A DNA stretch of 64,000 nt from Puccinellia tenuiflora (lineage: Eukaryota; Streptophyta; Magnoliopsida; Poales; Poaceae). Positions within the stretch are counted from its first letter, which is position 1, and every line of letters starts with the position of its first letter. The notes beneath the pieces are model-generated. The model saw only the letters and a list, made by a program, of their open reading frames with translations. It did no database searches and was not told where the DNA came from. The translations under genes were made by a program, and so were the position numbers. Location of the stretch: contig QRDG01001910.1 of the NCBI GenBank assembly GCA_012064385.1, forward strand, positions 62,001-126,000, written 5' to 3'. This document shows, one piece after another, positions 32,372 through 42,365 of the stretch.

Positions 32372-34267
32372 TCAGATGCAACGGTAACTCCCACTGGAGA
32401 AGGTGTGGCCAACCTCATTAAATTGGGCAGTGCTGTTGATGGCTGGGCAGAGTTTGATGCCAGACAATGTGAATGGCCCTTGGTAAGCAAACTTCACCAT
32501 TCCAACAACCTCTAGTTCACCATCCTTGGAATCTTGATCTACAGGCATCCGCGCTCTCAACCGCCCAGCAGGACCTTTCAGAGGAATGTCTGAGATGTGC
32601 CACCTGAGCTCCCTGTCTGCCCGGTTCAACACAGCCTTGGGCGAAACATTAAGCAGAGTCGGATCCACAGGAAGCTTAACAATAAATGTAACATTGCTCA
32701 GTGGCTGCGGCAACATTGGGTTCGACGCATAGTGTATCATCACTGAGAGCAATGTTCCACTATGGCGCTTTACAAGGCGAATCCTCAAAGGGAGAGGTGA
32801 GTGCTTGGGAAGGAAGCTATATTTCATGATGGGGATGGGCTCCTCCTTCGATGGTGTCTTCACATGGAACAGGCCATTCTCGAGGCTACTCAACACAGTA
32901 CTCTGCAAGGCTGCCCTCTTCATTCCAGAAGTACCCTCAAGCCGGAATGAGAACTCTGTATCCCTCCCAGCTGCTTTCTTTGCTGGTAATGTCCGCAGAA
33001 AGATTGTGCCTTTCAAACCAACTCGTGCAAGAACAGACTCCTTGAATTCTGCATTGATCTCCTCGACTATGCACAACTCAGGGACGGTCATCTCTGCGGT
33101 CTTGGTCACCAGGTTATCAAGCGGCGAACCAGCATTCGGTGCCTGCCCACCACTTATGCCTAGCAGCTCAAGACCAGTGATGCTCTTGTCCTTGTGATCC
33201 TTCTTCGTTGTGGTAACAAACTCTGAAGCATCTAGCCCACCCCCAAATGGCGCATTGAACCCTTCAAATGCCTCAGCGAGTGAAGCTTCCTCATTACCAA
33301 ACTCAATTCCACCGTAGTCGCCCTCAAACCCCTCAACCCCAATGAATGTCGGCTTAGTCGCCTCAGCTGGTGGCAAAGTCGTGACCTCCAACCCAGCAAG
33401 TGCGGCAGCAGGATCAGCAACCACAAGGGCAGTCTCTTTGTTCTTTTTGAACGCACCAACCAATGCCTCCTCTGGCTTGCTAACCATGTCGCTAGCTGCA
33501 AAGGGATCCTTCTCAATGGGAGGCGCCTCCTCGGGGGGTGCCTCGTCCCCAGTAGTCGCAGCAGCTGTAGGCGCAAGGCTGGAAGAGGAGAACTCGTCGC
33601 CAGCAGCGAGTGTCTCCTGGGGGAGCTCGAATGAAGCGCCCGTGAAGCCATCGCGAGCAGCATGGCGATCCTGGGCGAGGTGCTCTACGATGGGCCAGGA
33701 ATCAGCACCACGGGCACGGGCCTCGGCGTCAGGGGATGAGTTGACCATGCGAGCGAGGTTGTCGCCATGGATGGTTGCGAGAATCTGGGAGAGGCGCACG
33801 GAACCTATGCCGTGAAGGACGAGGTCGAGGGCGAGGTAGACCTCCGGGTACTTGCGGTGCACCTTCTCGGGGGTGACGTCGATGCCGCGGCAGGCGGCGA
33901 CGACGACATCGACGGCCTGGTTGACGGCATCCGCGACGGCGAACGCGTGGACGGCGGGGGATGCGTGGTCGGAGGCGGTGGTGACGCCGAGCACGTAAAT
34001 GGAGTTCACGAGGCGGTACACGACGCGGTACTGCGACTCCACGCCCACCACGAGCTGCCCTGAGCCGGCCGCCAGCGGGTCGTCGCCAATGGCATCGAGC
34101 GAGGTGGAGGCGGAAGCCGGCTGCTGCTTGCCGCGGGCGAGGTGGAGGCGCGCGAGGCGGAAGGCGGAGACGGCGGCGAGGGCGCGGGAGACGGGGAACC
34201 ATGAGCGTGTCTGAAGGAGGATGTCGGGGCCGTTCACCGGCTGCAGAGAGATCGCGAGGCACGCCAT
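32372..34267 (-). CDS. TML: TPLATE complex muniscin-like protein (TML)
   Basis: A single open frame of 631 codons. The start MACLAISLQPVNGPDILLQT at 34267 is chosen because it matches the conserved N-terminus of plant TML; an upstream in-frame Met at 34420 would add 51 low-complexity residues. Residues 1-175 form a longin-like N-terminal region (GVESQYRVVYRLVNSIYVLG, DVTPEKVHRKYPEVYLALDL). Residues 190-395 are an acidic linker with a DPF motif (EKDPFAAS). Residues about 400-631 are the mu-homology domain. TML is a subunit of the TPLATE complex, which works with AP-2 and clathrin at the plasma membrane during plant endocytosis. The frame is intact and no intron is evident. Confidence 0.93.
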   Translation of the reverse strand: MACLAISLQPVNGPDILLQTRSWFPVSRALAAVSAFRLARLHLARGKQQPASASTSLDAIGDDPLAAGSGQLVVGVESQYRVVYRLVNSIYVLGVTTASDHASPAVHAFAVADAVNQAVDVVVAACRGIDVTPEKVHRKYPEVYLALDLVLHGIGSVRLSQILATIHGDNLARMVNSSPDAEARARGADSWPIVEHLAQDRHAARDGFTGASFELPQETLAAGDEFSSSSLAPTAAATTGDEAPPEEAPPIEKDPFAASDMVSKPEEALVGAFKKNKETALVVADPAAALAGLEVTTLPPAEATKPTFIGVEGFEGDYGGIEFGNEEASLAEAFEGFNAPFGGGLDASEFVTTTKKDHKDKSITGLELLGISGGQAPNAGSPLDNLVTKTAEMTVPELCIVEEINAEFKESVLARVGLKGTIFLRTLPAKKAAGRDTEFSFRLEGTSGMKRAALQSTVLSSLENGLFHVKTPSKEEPIPIMKYSFLPKHSPLPLRIRLVKRHSGTLLSVMIHYASNPMLPQPLSNVTFIVKLPVDPTLLNVSPKAVLNRADRELRWHISDIPLKGPAGRLRARMPVDQDSKDGELEVVGMVKFAYQGPFTLSGIKLCPAINSTAQFNEVGHTFSSGSYRCI

Positions 34268-34534
34268 CCCGACAGCCGCCGGCGAGGCAGATCTGGGGCG
34301 ACGGTTAGGGTTCGGATCTGAGTAGGGGAGAGGGTGAGCTGGTTTCGTGAGATCCGGGAGTGGGTGCGGGAAGTAGAGGAAGGAGACGGGTGCACCGCGT
34401 GATGGGTGAACTGGGTGCACGAACTGGAGTGGCTGGACTCACCAGAGCGGTTGGATCAAGCATCAACCCCAAAATCGCTCGTTTGGCACCCAAAATGAAT
34501 TTCAAAAGAATGATAGGGTTAGAGATAGGAAATG
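34268..34534 (-). promoter_or_regulatory. 5' UTR and proximal promoter region of TML
   Basis: It is GC-rich just upstream of the ATG and then becomes AT-rich, the usual shape of a grass gene's 5' end. No clear TATA box was found. Confidence 0.35.
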
Positions 34535-34905
34535 ATTTAACAAAGCATAAGTATTATTTAAAATTCTAATTAAAATGACATGAACTCCATGATTTCGGTC
34601 CGAAATGATGGGTGTCAAACGAGCCCAACATTTTAATACCTCCTCCATTACTAATGTAAAACTTTTAGCATATATTTCAATATTGATCATATACATACAG
34701 AAATGAATGAACATGCATACTAAAATACGTCTAGATATATACAAATCTATACAAAGTTAAAAGATCTTAAATTAGAGCTTGTTTGGTAGTCATCATTTAT
34801 GATCGAAATCGTGGAATTCATTCTAGATTCTATACCCAAGAAGTTTGGATACCGTGAAATTGGAACGTCATTTTAATTAAAATTCCAAATAATATTTATA
34901 ATATG
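34535..34905. repeat. Inverted repeat, MITE-like
   Basis: The left arm (about 34540-34626) reads, on the complementary strand, GGGCTCGTTTGACA...CATCATTT...CGAAATCATGGA. The right arm (about 34774-34900) reads GAGCTTGTTTGGTA...CATCATTT...CGAAATCGTGGA. Both arms share TCATTTTAATTA further in. The arms flank about 150 bp. The TSD and family are unclear (possibly hAT-type). Confidence 0.55.
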
Positions 34906-35053
34906 TTTAGTCAATTTCTGTACCTAGCCCCATTATTCTTCTGAAATTCATTGCATTTTACATTTGCCAAATGAAATGAAATGACGATGATCGTACTGAA
35001 ATTTTTTTCGAAGAACTTGTCTCTACTAAATTCCATAATAAAATTAACATCTA

Positions 35054-35132
35054 CTTCCTTTGTCCATTAATACAAGACATTTTGCCAAGCCAAAATAGCT
35101 CGCCAAAACGTCTTATAATAGGGGACATGGAG
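35054..35132. mobile_element. Stowaway MITE (Tc1/Mariner type, 79 bp)
   Basis: The TIRs are CTTCCTTTGTCC and GGGGACATGGAG. TA dinucleotides lie on both sides (35052-35053 and 35133-35134). The interior ACAAGACATTTTGCCAAGCC pairs with CGCCAAAACGTCTTATAAT to form a hairpin. Size and sequence fit the roughly 80-bp Triticeae Stowaway families such as Athos/Thalos. Confidence 0.88.
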
Positions 35133-35580
35133 TACTCAATCTTCTCTATAAGATTATTTGCTTTTTATGTGGTACAATCTAATAAACATTTCAACAAATG
35201 AAATCATGTATGTTTGAAATGAGGATAACATTGTAACTCCGTGTTTTGTTCTGAAATTCTTCAAATCAAATAAGGTTTTTGATAGTTGTCCGCTACCCTA
35301 CTTGGGGTTTCTAGGAGGGACCCGTCAGGGCTTTCGACAGCTATCCGCTAAACTAGATCGATTTGTTCGCCTCTAGCTCGATTTTCGTGGATTGATGTGA
35401 ATTTAATGAAGTCGTTAAAGAACGAAACCAACAAAAGGGTGTTTGGAGAATAAAAGTGGATTGTATTAATTTGATTGACCGTTGTTTGGATTTTCTTTGT
35501 CAATCGTCCTTCAACATCTGTTATTGATCGATAACGACCAATCGTAAACATGCATTCACCGCAACCCATCTCATCTCACA

Positions 35581-35744
35581 CAGTGGCGGAGCTGCGTGTT
35601 AGCTGTGGTGTCAGCTGACCCACAGCTTTTTTGAAAACCCTCTTTAGTTTATACATATTTATGCATTGATCCCTTTTGTATAGACGATCTGACCCCACAG
35701 AAGTTTACCGACCCCACAGGACTTTGCGGCTGGCTCCGCCACTG
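35581..35744. mobile_element. hAT-type MITE (164 bp)
   Basis: The TIRs are CAGTGGCGGAGC and GGCTCCGCCACTG. A perfect 8-bp duplication ATCTCACA flanks it (35573-35580 and 35745-35752). The 8-bp TSD and CA-G...CTG ends fit hAT elements. It has no coding capacity. Confidence 0.93.
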
Positions 35745-36078
35745 ATCTCACATCTTTATGAAGTCAACTCAATAGTGCCAATATATCTAAAATAAAGGCC
35801 AACAAGATCCACATTGGACCCATTAATCACTAATTCATTCTCTCTGACTAACATCATACGCACAACGATTTGTAGAGGCCAAAATATGAATTGGATCGTC
35901 ACGAAAAGTGCAATAATGCATAACTGATGAGCATACGTGTCAACCGTATTTGTGATACCGATAAATTTTCTGGGGTAAAACGATATGCACTTGTGTTCTT
36001 AAACCGATAAAATTTTCTTGTGGAGAAGGAAAGACAGCACAAGGAAAAGCTTGGCAATGTGAAGACGTGGAAAAGATG

Positions 36079-36083
36079 AAAAA
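36079..36083 (-). terminator. Pol III terminator of tRNA-Ser
   Basis: A run of five T on the minus strand lies about 10 bases after the tRNA 3' end. Confidence 0.7.
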
Positions 36084-36092
36084 GTAATTAAT

Positions 36093-36174
36093 CGTCGCCT
36101 GAGAGATTCGAACTCTCGCGGGGAAACCCCATGTACTTAGCAGGCACACGCCTTAACCACTCGGCCAAAGCGAC
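36093..36174 (-). tRNA. tRNA-Ser (anticodon GCT)
   Basis: 82 bases. The acceptor stem GTCGCTT pairs with AGGCGAC and the discriminator base is G. The D-arm holds the A-box-like GGCCGAGTGG. The anticodon stem TGTGC/GTACA encloses the loop CTGCTAA, giving anticodon GCT. A long variable arm (TGGGG...CCCC) marks a class II tRNA, and the T-arm is GAGAGTTCGAATCTCTC. No intron is present. It reads serine codons AGC and AGT. It lies on the same strand as TML and the syntaxin-like gene. Confidence 0.97.
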
Positions 36175-37769
36175 TATTTGATTCTTTCTGGCACTTGCTA
36201 GTACAGGACAACTGGGATGCTCAGTTCCAAAATATAACACGCGCTGGTAGTCGTAGGCTAGCTAGCTGCCGTCTCGTGCTGCAAAATGCAATAGGAGAAC
36301 ATTTGATTACCTATCAGGCTATCACCTATGACTGTGTCCCTGGTCTCTAGTAGTCCATTTGGGATTGCAGGCTTGCAGCAAACCTTGTAGAGTTTGAGCA
36401 GAATGGCATGTAGGTCAGCTGTACAGCACCAGCTGCCTTAGGATCGAAGCTAGTAAAGTGCTAAAGTGGTATTAATCCGACCATGAACCCTAGGCTACTA
36501 ATCATGAACACTGCCCCTCTAGAATGTTTTGATCAATTTGAAGTATATGTTACCTGTTACTGTATAGACTTTGACACCTTGATCACGATTAATTTGTTTT
36601 AACAAATGTCTCGTCCACCTTCTGGGAATAGGTTTAGTCTACCATGACAAGCCAAAAGAACAAGCTCATGGGTTCTGTACTAGATAAGTTTTTCTATCTC
36701 CTATGTGTGAACTTACTCGAGTCTCTGAGCAATCAAAAGCTTATTCAAACTCAACAGTAAAAAAGTTCTTCACGGCCTGCCTGATCGCAGAAATTTCATA
36801 TCACTTCAGTTCTCTTCAGGGGGGCTCATCACCTGCGGTTCTGATCACGCTCATTCTGAAATCTTTCCACACGGGACCGTTACTAGTGTAGGAAAACCAG
36901 CACCTCCAGAATTTATGCAAATAGCTTCCTTTACTTAAGGCTCGTAAAATTAATTGGGCAAGCAAAAAGAAATGAACATTTGGGGAAGAAGACCTGACCA
37001 TCTGAAGCCGAGGAAGAAGAAGAAACTCAACTGTGACAATGGCTTTCTTCTCTACATCCAGTTTGTCATATGATGTTCTTTCCAATCAACCGCAAGCATG
37101 GGTGAGATACTGATACACAAATCTCTCGAAAAGTTTGGAAACATGCGAGGAAAAGGTTCAAATTTGTAACAAGTAAACAAAGGAGGTAGCTCATTAGTAG
37201 TTGCAGAACCTAAGAAACAAAGTCATGCTTCTAAAGTTTGACCGATGCAGTAGAATAAGGAAGCCAGTTTATTTCACTGAAACAAGTAATTGTACAAATG
37301 GTAGTGATCAATCAGTACTTTTTTTTTTTTGTTCCGTTTTCTTTTCAACAGATCTACATCTTTTTACAGTTGCCTTGGTGGTGCCTTGTGGCGACCAGGA
37401 CTTGTAGGGAGAAATAGACCCACCTCCAATTGATAAAATCCGTCGCAACAGCTTCCAAATTAACTTGGATTCATCTCAGGCTGATTATGCACCGATGACA
37501 GCAAATTTGAGATAAGACACGTAAAACTTTGCCTTTGTGCTTCCCCACCGGCCTCCTATTCGCCGCGCCTCGTGTATTCCACCTGCTCAGCTTGTCTGAG
37601 CATGTGAGTAACAGCAACACAATTTGAAACAGTTCAGAATTCTTTCCCGAGGCACATAATTGCTTTTAAATGTTTCGATGCAACTTCACCAGCAAACACC
37701 AATCTGAGCATTATCATGCGGAGCAGATGAGAAATGGTACTGCAAAGCACAACATCAGTTGTTAGTATG
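36175..37769. other. Intergenic sequence, nothing recognised
   Basis: No gene is supported. Short open frames here lack domain features. Confidence 0.5.
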
Positions 37770-37779
37770 GGTAGAGAAC

Positions 37780-37931
37780 CTTTTTTTTTTTACGAAAGCG
37801 GTGACCGCTGCATTCATTGAATATTAGAAGAACAGAACAGAGTGTCAAATGCAAATACATGCCCAGCTATAGGCTGAAAACAGAAACAAACAACAATACC
37901 AGCATGGCCAGAATGACCCCAGATGAGAATA
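37780..37931 (-). mobile_element. Short retroposon (5'-truncated LINE or SINE), minus strand
   Basis: A T-run at 37781-37791 (poly(A) on the minus strand) opens the insert. The sequence ACGAAAGCGGTGACCGCTGC follows. A perfect 10-bp target duplication GGTAGAGAAC flanks it (37770-37779 and 37932-37941), so both ends are exact. It lies about 360 bp downstream of the syntaxin-like gene's stop codon. Confidence 0.88.
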
Positions 37932-38289
37932 GGTAGAGAACTGTACAGTGGTTCACATCATGTCTCTGGTTTTTGGCAAGAGTTGCCCATTAGGCCATTA
38001 CTCCAACTATACTATATGCATATGCTAATATTGATGTTACAGAAACAATATATCCATTGAAACCTAAAGCATCACACCAAACTTCTATACTTTTGTTTCC
38101 TTAGTCCATTAACTTGAGTTACAACGGTCGTGGCAGGTACGATGTAGAAACAGTGGATGCTATAAGCAATTTATGGTAATAGAGAAGTCCATGTCAGGAA
38201 TGTAAACACTGACAACATCTATACATGGTCAGAAGAAGTGCACGTGACTAAATTACCAGACAGTAGTAAGAAAAGAGACAAGTTTGACA

Positions 38290-40526
38290 CTAACCAATCA
38301 GAAAGATACTCAACACCAATAAGAGGGTGATCCGAATGGAACGACCACCAAACTGGGTGCTATGTTGCTGGCCTTGTATGTGAAGGCCACCCGTTCTTCC
38401 GGGATTTCTAGAAGTTTCCTTCCAAATGTTAAAACAACTCCTGCTTCTTTCTGTTAGCCCATTAAATCGCTGCAAAAACATAGCAAACAGCACAGTTACT
38501 GGGCGTTAGCAAAAACAATATGAGAACAGTTTCTCAAACAAGTTAAAACTGTAAGCATTATCTTTCCAGTTTATAGTTCATTAGTTCAAGCAATGTATCT
38601 CATAAATCAAGCAGAGAGCATTAACATATTTTATGCTATTTGTTTAGTCTTCTGTAATCCAGCAGTGTTAGTAGTTATACCTGTGCTAATAAGGTTATAC
38701 TCCTGAAGTCAAGTTGATTGGGCGCATCATATCTTAGCGGAAGATGTTCATCACTCTTAGGTTTCCACAAGCTGTTCCTGAACCATCTCATTCTTGTTAA
38801 AGATTCTGTGCTTTTCAGGATACCAGATAAAGTAGTAGCTTGACTTGACACCTCGACCTTCTTTGGGGATAATTTTCTTTCATCATCCTTCTCATCACCA
38901 ATATTGATCTTCCAATGATCATCACTAGAACTCAAATTCGTTCTGTGGACATTTACCTGCTCAGCTAGACCACGAACTCCACTCGCAACATCTGATATTT
39001 CCATCGGTGATGCTTCAAATGTATGCCGGTCCTTGGTGATCCCAGCCGTGTCCATAAGATTGTTTGTGCCAACTAGCACAGTCTTTTGTCTGGGTGGACT
39101 ATGGTAACTACCTTCTCTTTTCCTTGTTTCTCTGGATAACTGTGCCGGTGCTGAAAGGAAAGCTACGAGATCATCTTGCTCATCCTCATCTAATTTTACC
39201 CAGTTGAGTCCTCGCCGACCATTTTCGACTGAAGAATCATTGGTTGCTTTCTCTACTCGAGAAATTTGGTCTTCTATCGCTACAATGAACTGCCGACGCC
39301 TGGCCACTGTACCCGCTTCCAACGAATACTTATCAGTGCTTAACCTTACAGCTCTTTCGAACTGCTCCAACTGCATGACAGACCCAGGTGATCATTAACA
39401 AGGATACATATAAGCTATTCTCCACATGAATATATGGATATAATCAACTAGGTTGTAGGGGAAAACCCACCTGCCACTTTGCAGTCCCTAAGACTGTCTG
39501 GAGTTCCCTTTGCAAATCGTTTATCTCGTCAGAATTAGCTCCACTACTACGCTCATGCATCCAGGTTCTATAAGTAGATTCCATCCTGAAAGAACAATTC
39601 AGAGAAGTCAAGAGCTTGACATGGCAAAAATAGGAGAAATGTCTAAAACAAAGCTAACAATTGACTGTGTCAAGAACTTCCAATTAAAGCTAGATGGCCA
39701 AATTGATGTACACAAATTGTCAACCCAAACAAATTAACAAGTTAACTTGGACGAGAAGAGCAGCCAACAAACAGACAATACAAGAAAGGTACAATTGAGC
39801 AACCTACCGTGTGAAAGCAACAAAAAATGTATTAGATCCTAAGCACATGAAAATATCATTAACCAAGATAATTTATTCATACAGAACATACAACACCCAC
39901 AATCCAGAGGTGAGATTGTCAGGCTGCTAAGTTCAGCTGTTTGACAGAGATGCCCCCAAAAGACCCAGTTTCATCAACAAAGCCAGAAGTACTGAGCTAG
40001 AACACCACCAATCGGCGCTGTGTACCAAAGCTAGAAACACATACAAAATAGATAGTACCGTACAGTACTACAGCAGTTCACCAATCAAACCACACAGGTA
40101 AGCATAAAATCCAAAAAAAAATCTGTTAACAAACACACATCGAAATCTGATTTTCGTTTCAGCCACCAAACCCCAATTCCGAAGGTAACATAGAACAAAG
40201 TAGTCTAAATCCACCAGCCAACACACAAGGAGATCACATCTAGATAGAGTAGGAAATCACGCACACAGGAATTTAAGAGAATCCAAGATTTCGACCTCTC
40301 AAAAACAATCCTGACGAACGAATTCATGGCAAAAAATAAATCAGCCTTAGGTAGGTAGGTAAGCACACATCAAAATCCAATCTTTCCGATACCCAAGAAA
40401 GGAAAGACGGGAGAAGAAAGGAAAGCCGGTAGAAGGCACTCACAGGTCTGTCGACTCCTGCACCTCCTCGGCGGCCTGGAAGAACCCATCCTTCTGCCAC
40501 TGCTCGAGCCCTCCCGGCGCGGCCAT
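38290..40526 (-). CDS. Syntaxin-6 N-terminal domain protein (t-SNARE family)
   Basis: Four exons read on the minus strand (40526-40444, 39585-39471, 39370-38681 and 38469-38290) with GT-AG introns, giving 355 codons. The N-terminus MAAPGGLEQWQKDGFF...EEVQES and WQ-LEQFERAVRL, then RRRQFIVAIEDQISRVEKA, fit the syntaxin-6 N-terminal helical bundle (about residues 8-105). The middle is hydrophilic. The C-terminus SIRITLLLVLSIFLIG is a short hydrophobic tail anchor with no residues after it. No classical SNARE heptad region is evident, as in some plant members such as At4g30240-type proteins. It probably acts in TGN/endosomal membrane traffic. The stop overlaps a GT that could be a donor site, so a further last exon is possible. 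Confidence 0.85.
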
Positions 40527-41050
40527 GTTAGCGGCCACCAGAACCACAGATCAAACCAAGAAGCGCGCAGCTCCAGACGCCAAGAGCAGCTGCGTCTTCT
40601 CGGGCCTCTCCTCGCTTCTCCCCGACTCCGGCCGAGTAGAATCTCGCACGCTAGCCGGAGAGATCTCGCGGACCGATCGAGAAAAGGACTGCGCAACCCA
40701 CGGAATCGGAAAGGCAACGATTGCCGATTACGCCCGCGTCTCCTCGGGGGGTGCCGCCCTCGTTGCTTCCAGGAGAGGAAGCGGGAGGAGGGAGGGGAGG
40801 CGTGGGAGGGAGAGGGAAGTGAACTACTCCTCCCAGCTCGCCTTCTCCTTCGTGGTGTTGTTTGGGTTTGCTTCTTCCTTCTGGTGCCTTCGGATCTCTG
40901 TTTCTTCCTTTTTCCCTACCAGCTCTGCCTTCTTTCTACCACTATGCTGTTTTTTATTTTTATTTTTTATTCTCCTATTAAATAAATCTTGATTGACGCA
41001 GTAGTAGTATTATCACGTTCTTTTTCTACGCTGGTCAAGAGTTTTCAGGG
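40527..41050. other. 5' UTR/promoter region of the syntaxin-like gene
   Basis: GC-rich on the gene side and then AT-rich at 40930-41050. No convincing TATA box was found. A plus-strand open frame here is likely a base-composition artefact. Confidence 0.4.
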
Positions 41051-41056
41051 ATTATG

Positions 41057-41780
41057 ATTTTTTTTGAGAGAATCGCATATTTCATTAATCGAAAATCAAG
41101 TTACAATAAGCAACATATGTGGAAACTAAAAGACAGACCGGGATAAAATGATTATCCTGAATTTACAGATAAAATCCTAAAAGATCGAAAAATACAAAAC
41201 GATACCTAGGGTTTTCTGCAACCACCGTAGCGAGCGGCCGCCGCTTAACTCCAACGCCATCGAGACTAACGCCGGATGATACGTCGAGCCTCCACCATTG
41301 CAAGATCCGAGAGAGCACCATCGCCAACGAGGCTTTGTGAGTCGATGAACAGGCCTGCTGCACGCAGCGAGGCACATGTCGTTGTGGCACGTCGACCGGG
41401 GGACGTCCCCGTGCTATCTTGGACCAAGTTTGTCGCCTCTCATCGACGAAGTCGGAGAAGCGCGACAGATCCACCACCTCCAGACCAACAACCTCGCTCC
41501 AGAAGAACCACCTCGCCCCGGCCGCCAGCGCCGTTGTGGATAACCACGAACGTCAGCGACACACCGAGAAACTGATATCGCCAGATCTGAAGAACGACGA
41601 GAAGACCAAGCTGTCGATCTGACGGATCGAGCAGCACACGTTGCCATCAACTCCGAGGCGCCGCAGTGAAGGTCGCCGCCGGTGTGGGGGTAGAGTTGAG
41701 GAAGATTTATTTGTCCGGACGTCGCTCCCACCACCCAAACGACGCACCACAGCAGACAGGTCCAAACCCTAACTATTAGG
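41057..41780 (-). mobile_element. Probable retroposed sequence (LINE/SINE-like), minus strand
   Basis: A T-run at 41057-41064 is followed by GAGAGAATCGCATATTTCATTAA, which on the minus strand reads as a LINE-like tail ending in CTCTC plus A-run. The body is GC-rich with no intact domain. No target duplication was found, so the 5' edge is a guess. Confidence 0.4.
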
Positions 41781-42365
41781 CTAGAACGGAGAGATGAGAT
41801 CCCCTCTTCCTCCTGCCGCCGTGGCGGCTAGCGGAGAGAGAGGGGACCAACGATCTGGCCGGTGGAGATCGGGAGGAAAAAAGTTTCCGCCGCCGCCGCC
41901 AAGCAAGCAAGAAATTTACATCGTTCCACCATGTCAACTGTGTATGGCAAATCGCACCAAGAAACCAATATCGTTTAGGAGTACTGCCCTCGTGCAAGAC
42001 CAGTTTTTAGTAGAAATGTGCCAATTTCAAGAGACTGAGCCGGTAGATTGGATCTGAAGATTGACGAAATTATTATAGATGTCTTGATCTGTCATACAAA
42101 AAGAATATTCTGACACAAATCACAGGTGTCAAATCCAAAAATTTTGATCCGTGATGGGATGGGGTACAACCACCCTTCTAACCATCCAACCATAAGTTGG
42201 TTCTTGCAAAACCATTATCTAGTTTCGTGTGACAATGCACAATTCCACATGGTGTGGGGGATCTTAAATAGCAATCAACATTAATGACCAATACAGTATG
42301 AAAATTGAACAGACACGAGTGAACAAAAAACAAGGGGATCCTCAGGGAGACTAGAGTTTCCGAAC
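41781..42365. other. Unassigned sequence left of the TGATACGTC element
   Basis: No gene or complete element was recognised. It does not look like copia coding sequence, although the right side of the next element does. Confidence 0.4.

Noticed and set aside
33767..34214. Plus-strand open frames over the TML 5' half
   Set aside because: They are shadows of the GC-rich minus-strand coding sequence, with no domain or promoter.
36816..37085. 89-residue minus-strand frame
   Set aside because: No domain, poor context and no splice partners.
40525..40992. 155-residue plus-strand frame upstream of the syntaxin-like gene
   Set aside because: It overlaps the first exon and 5' UTR on the opposite strand and has no recognisable domain.
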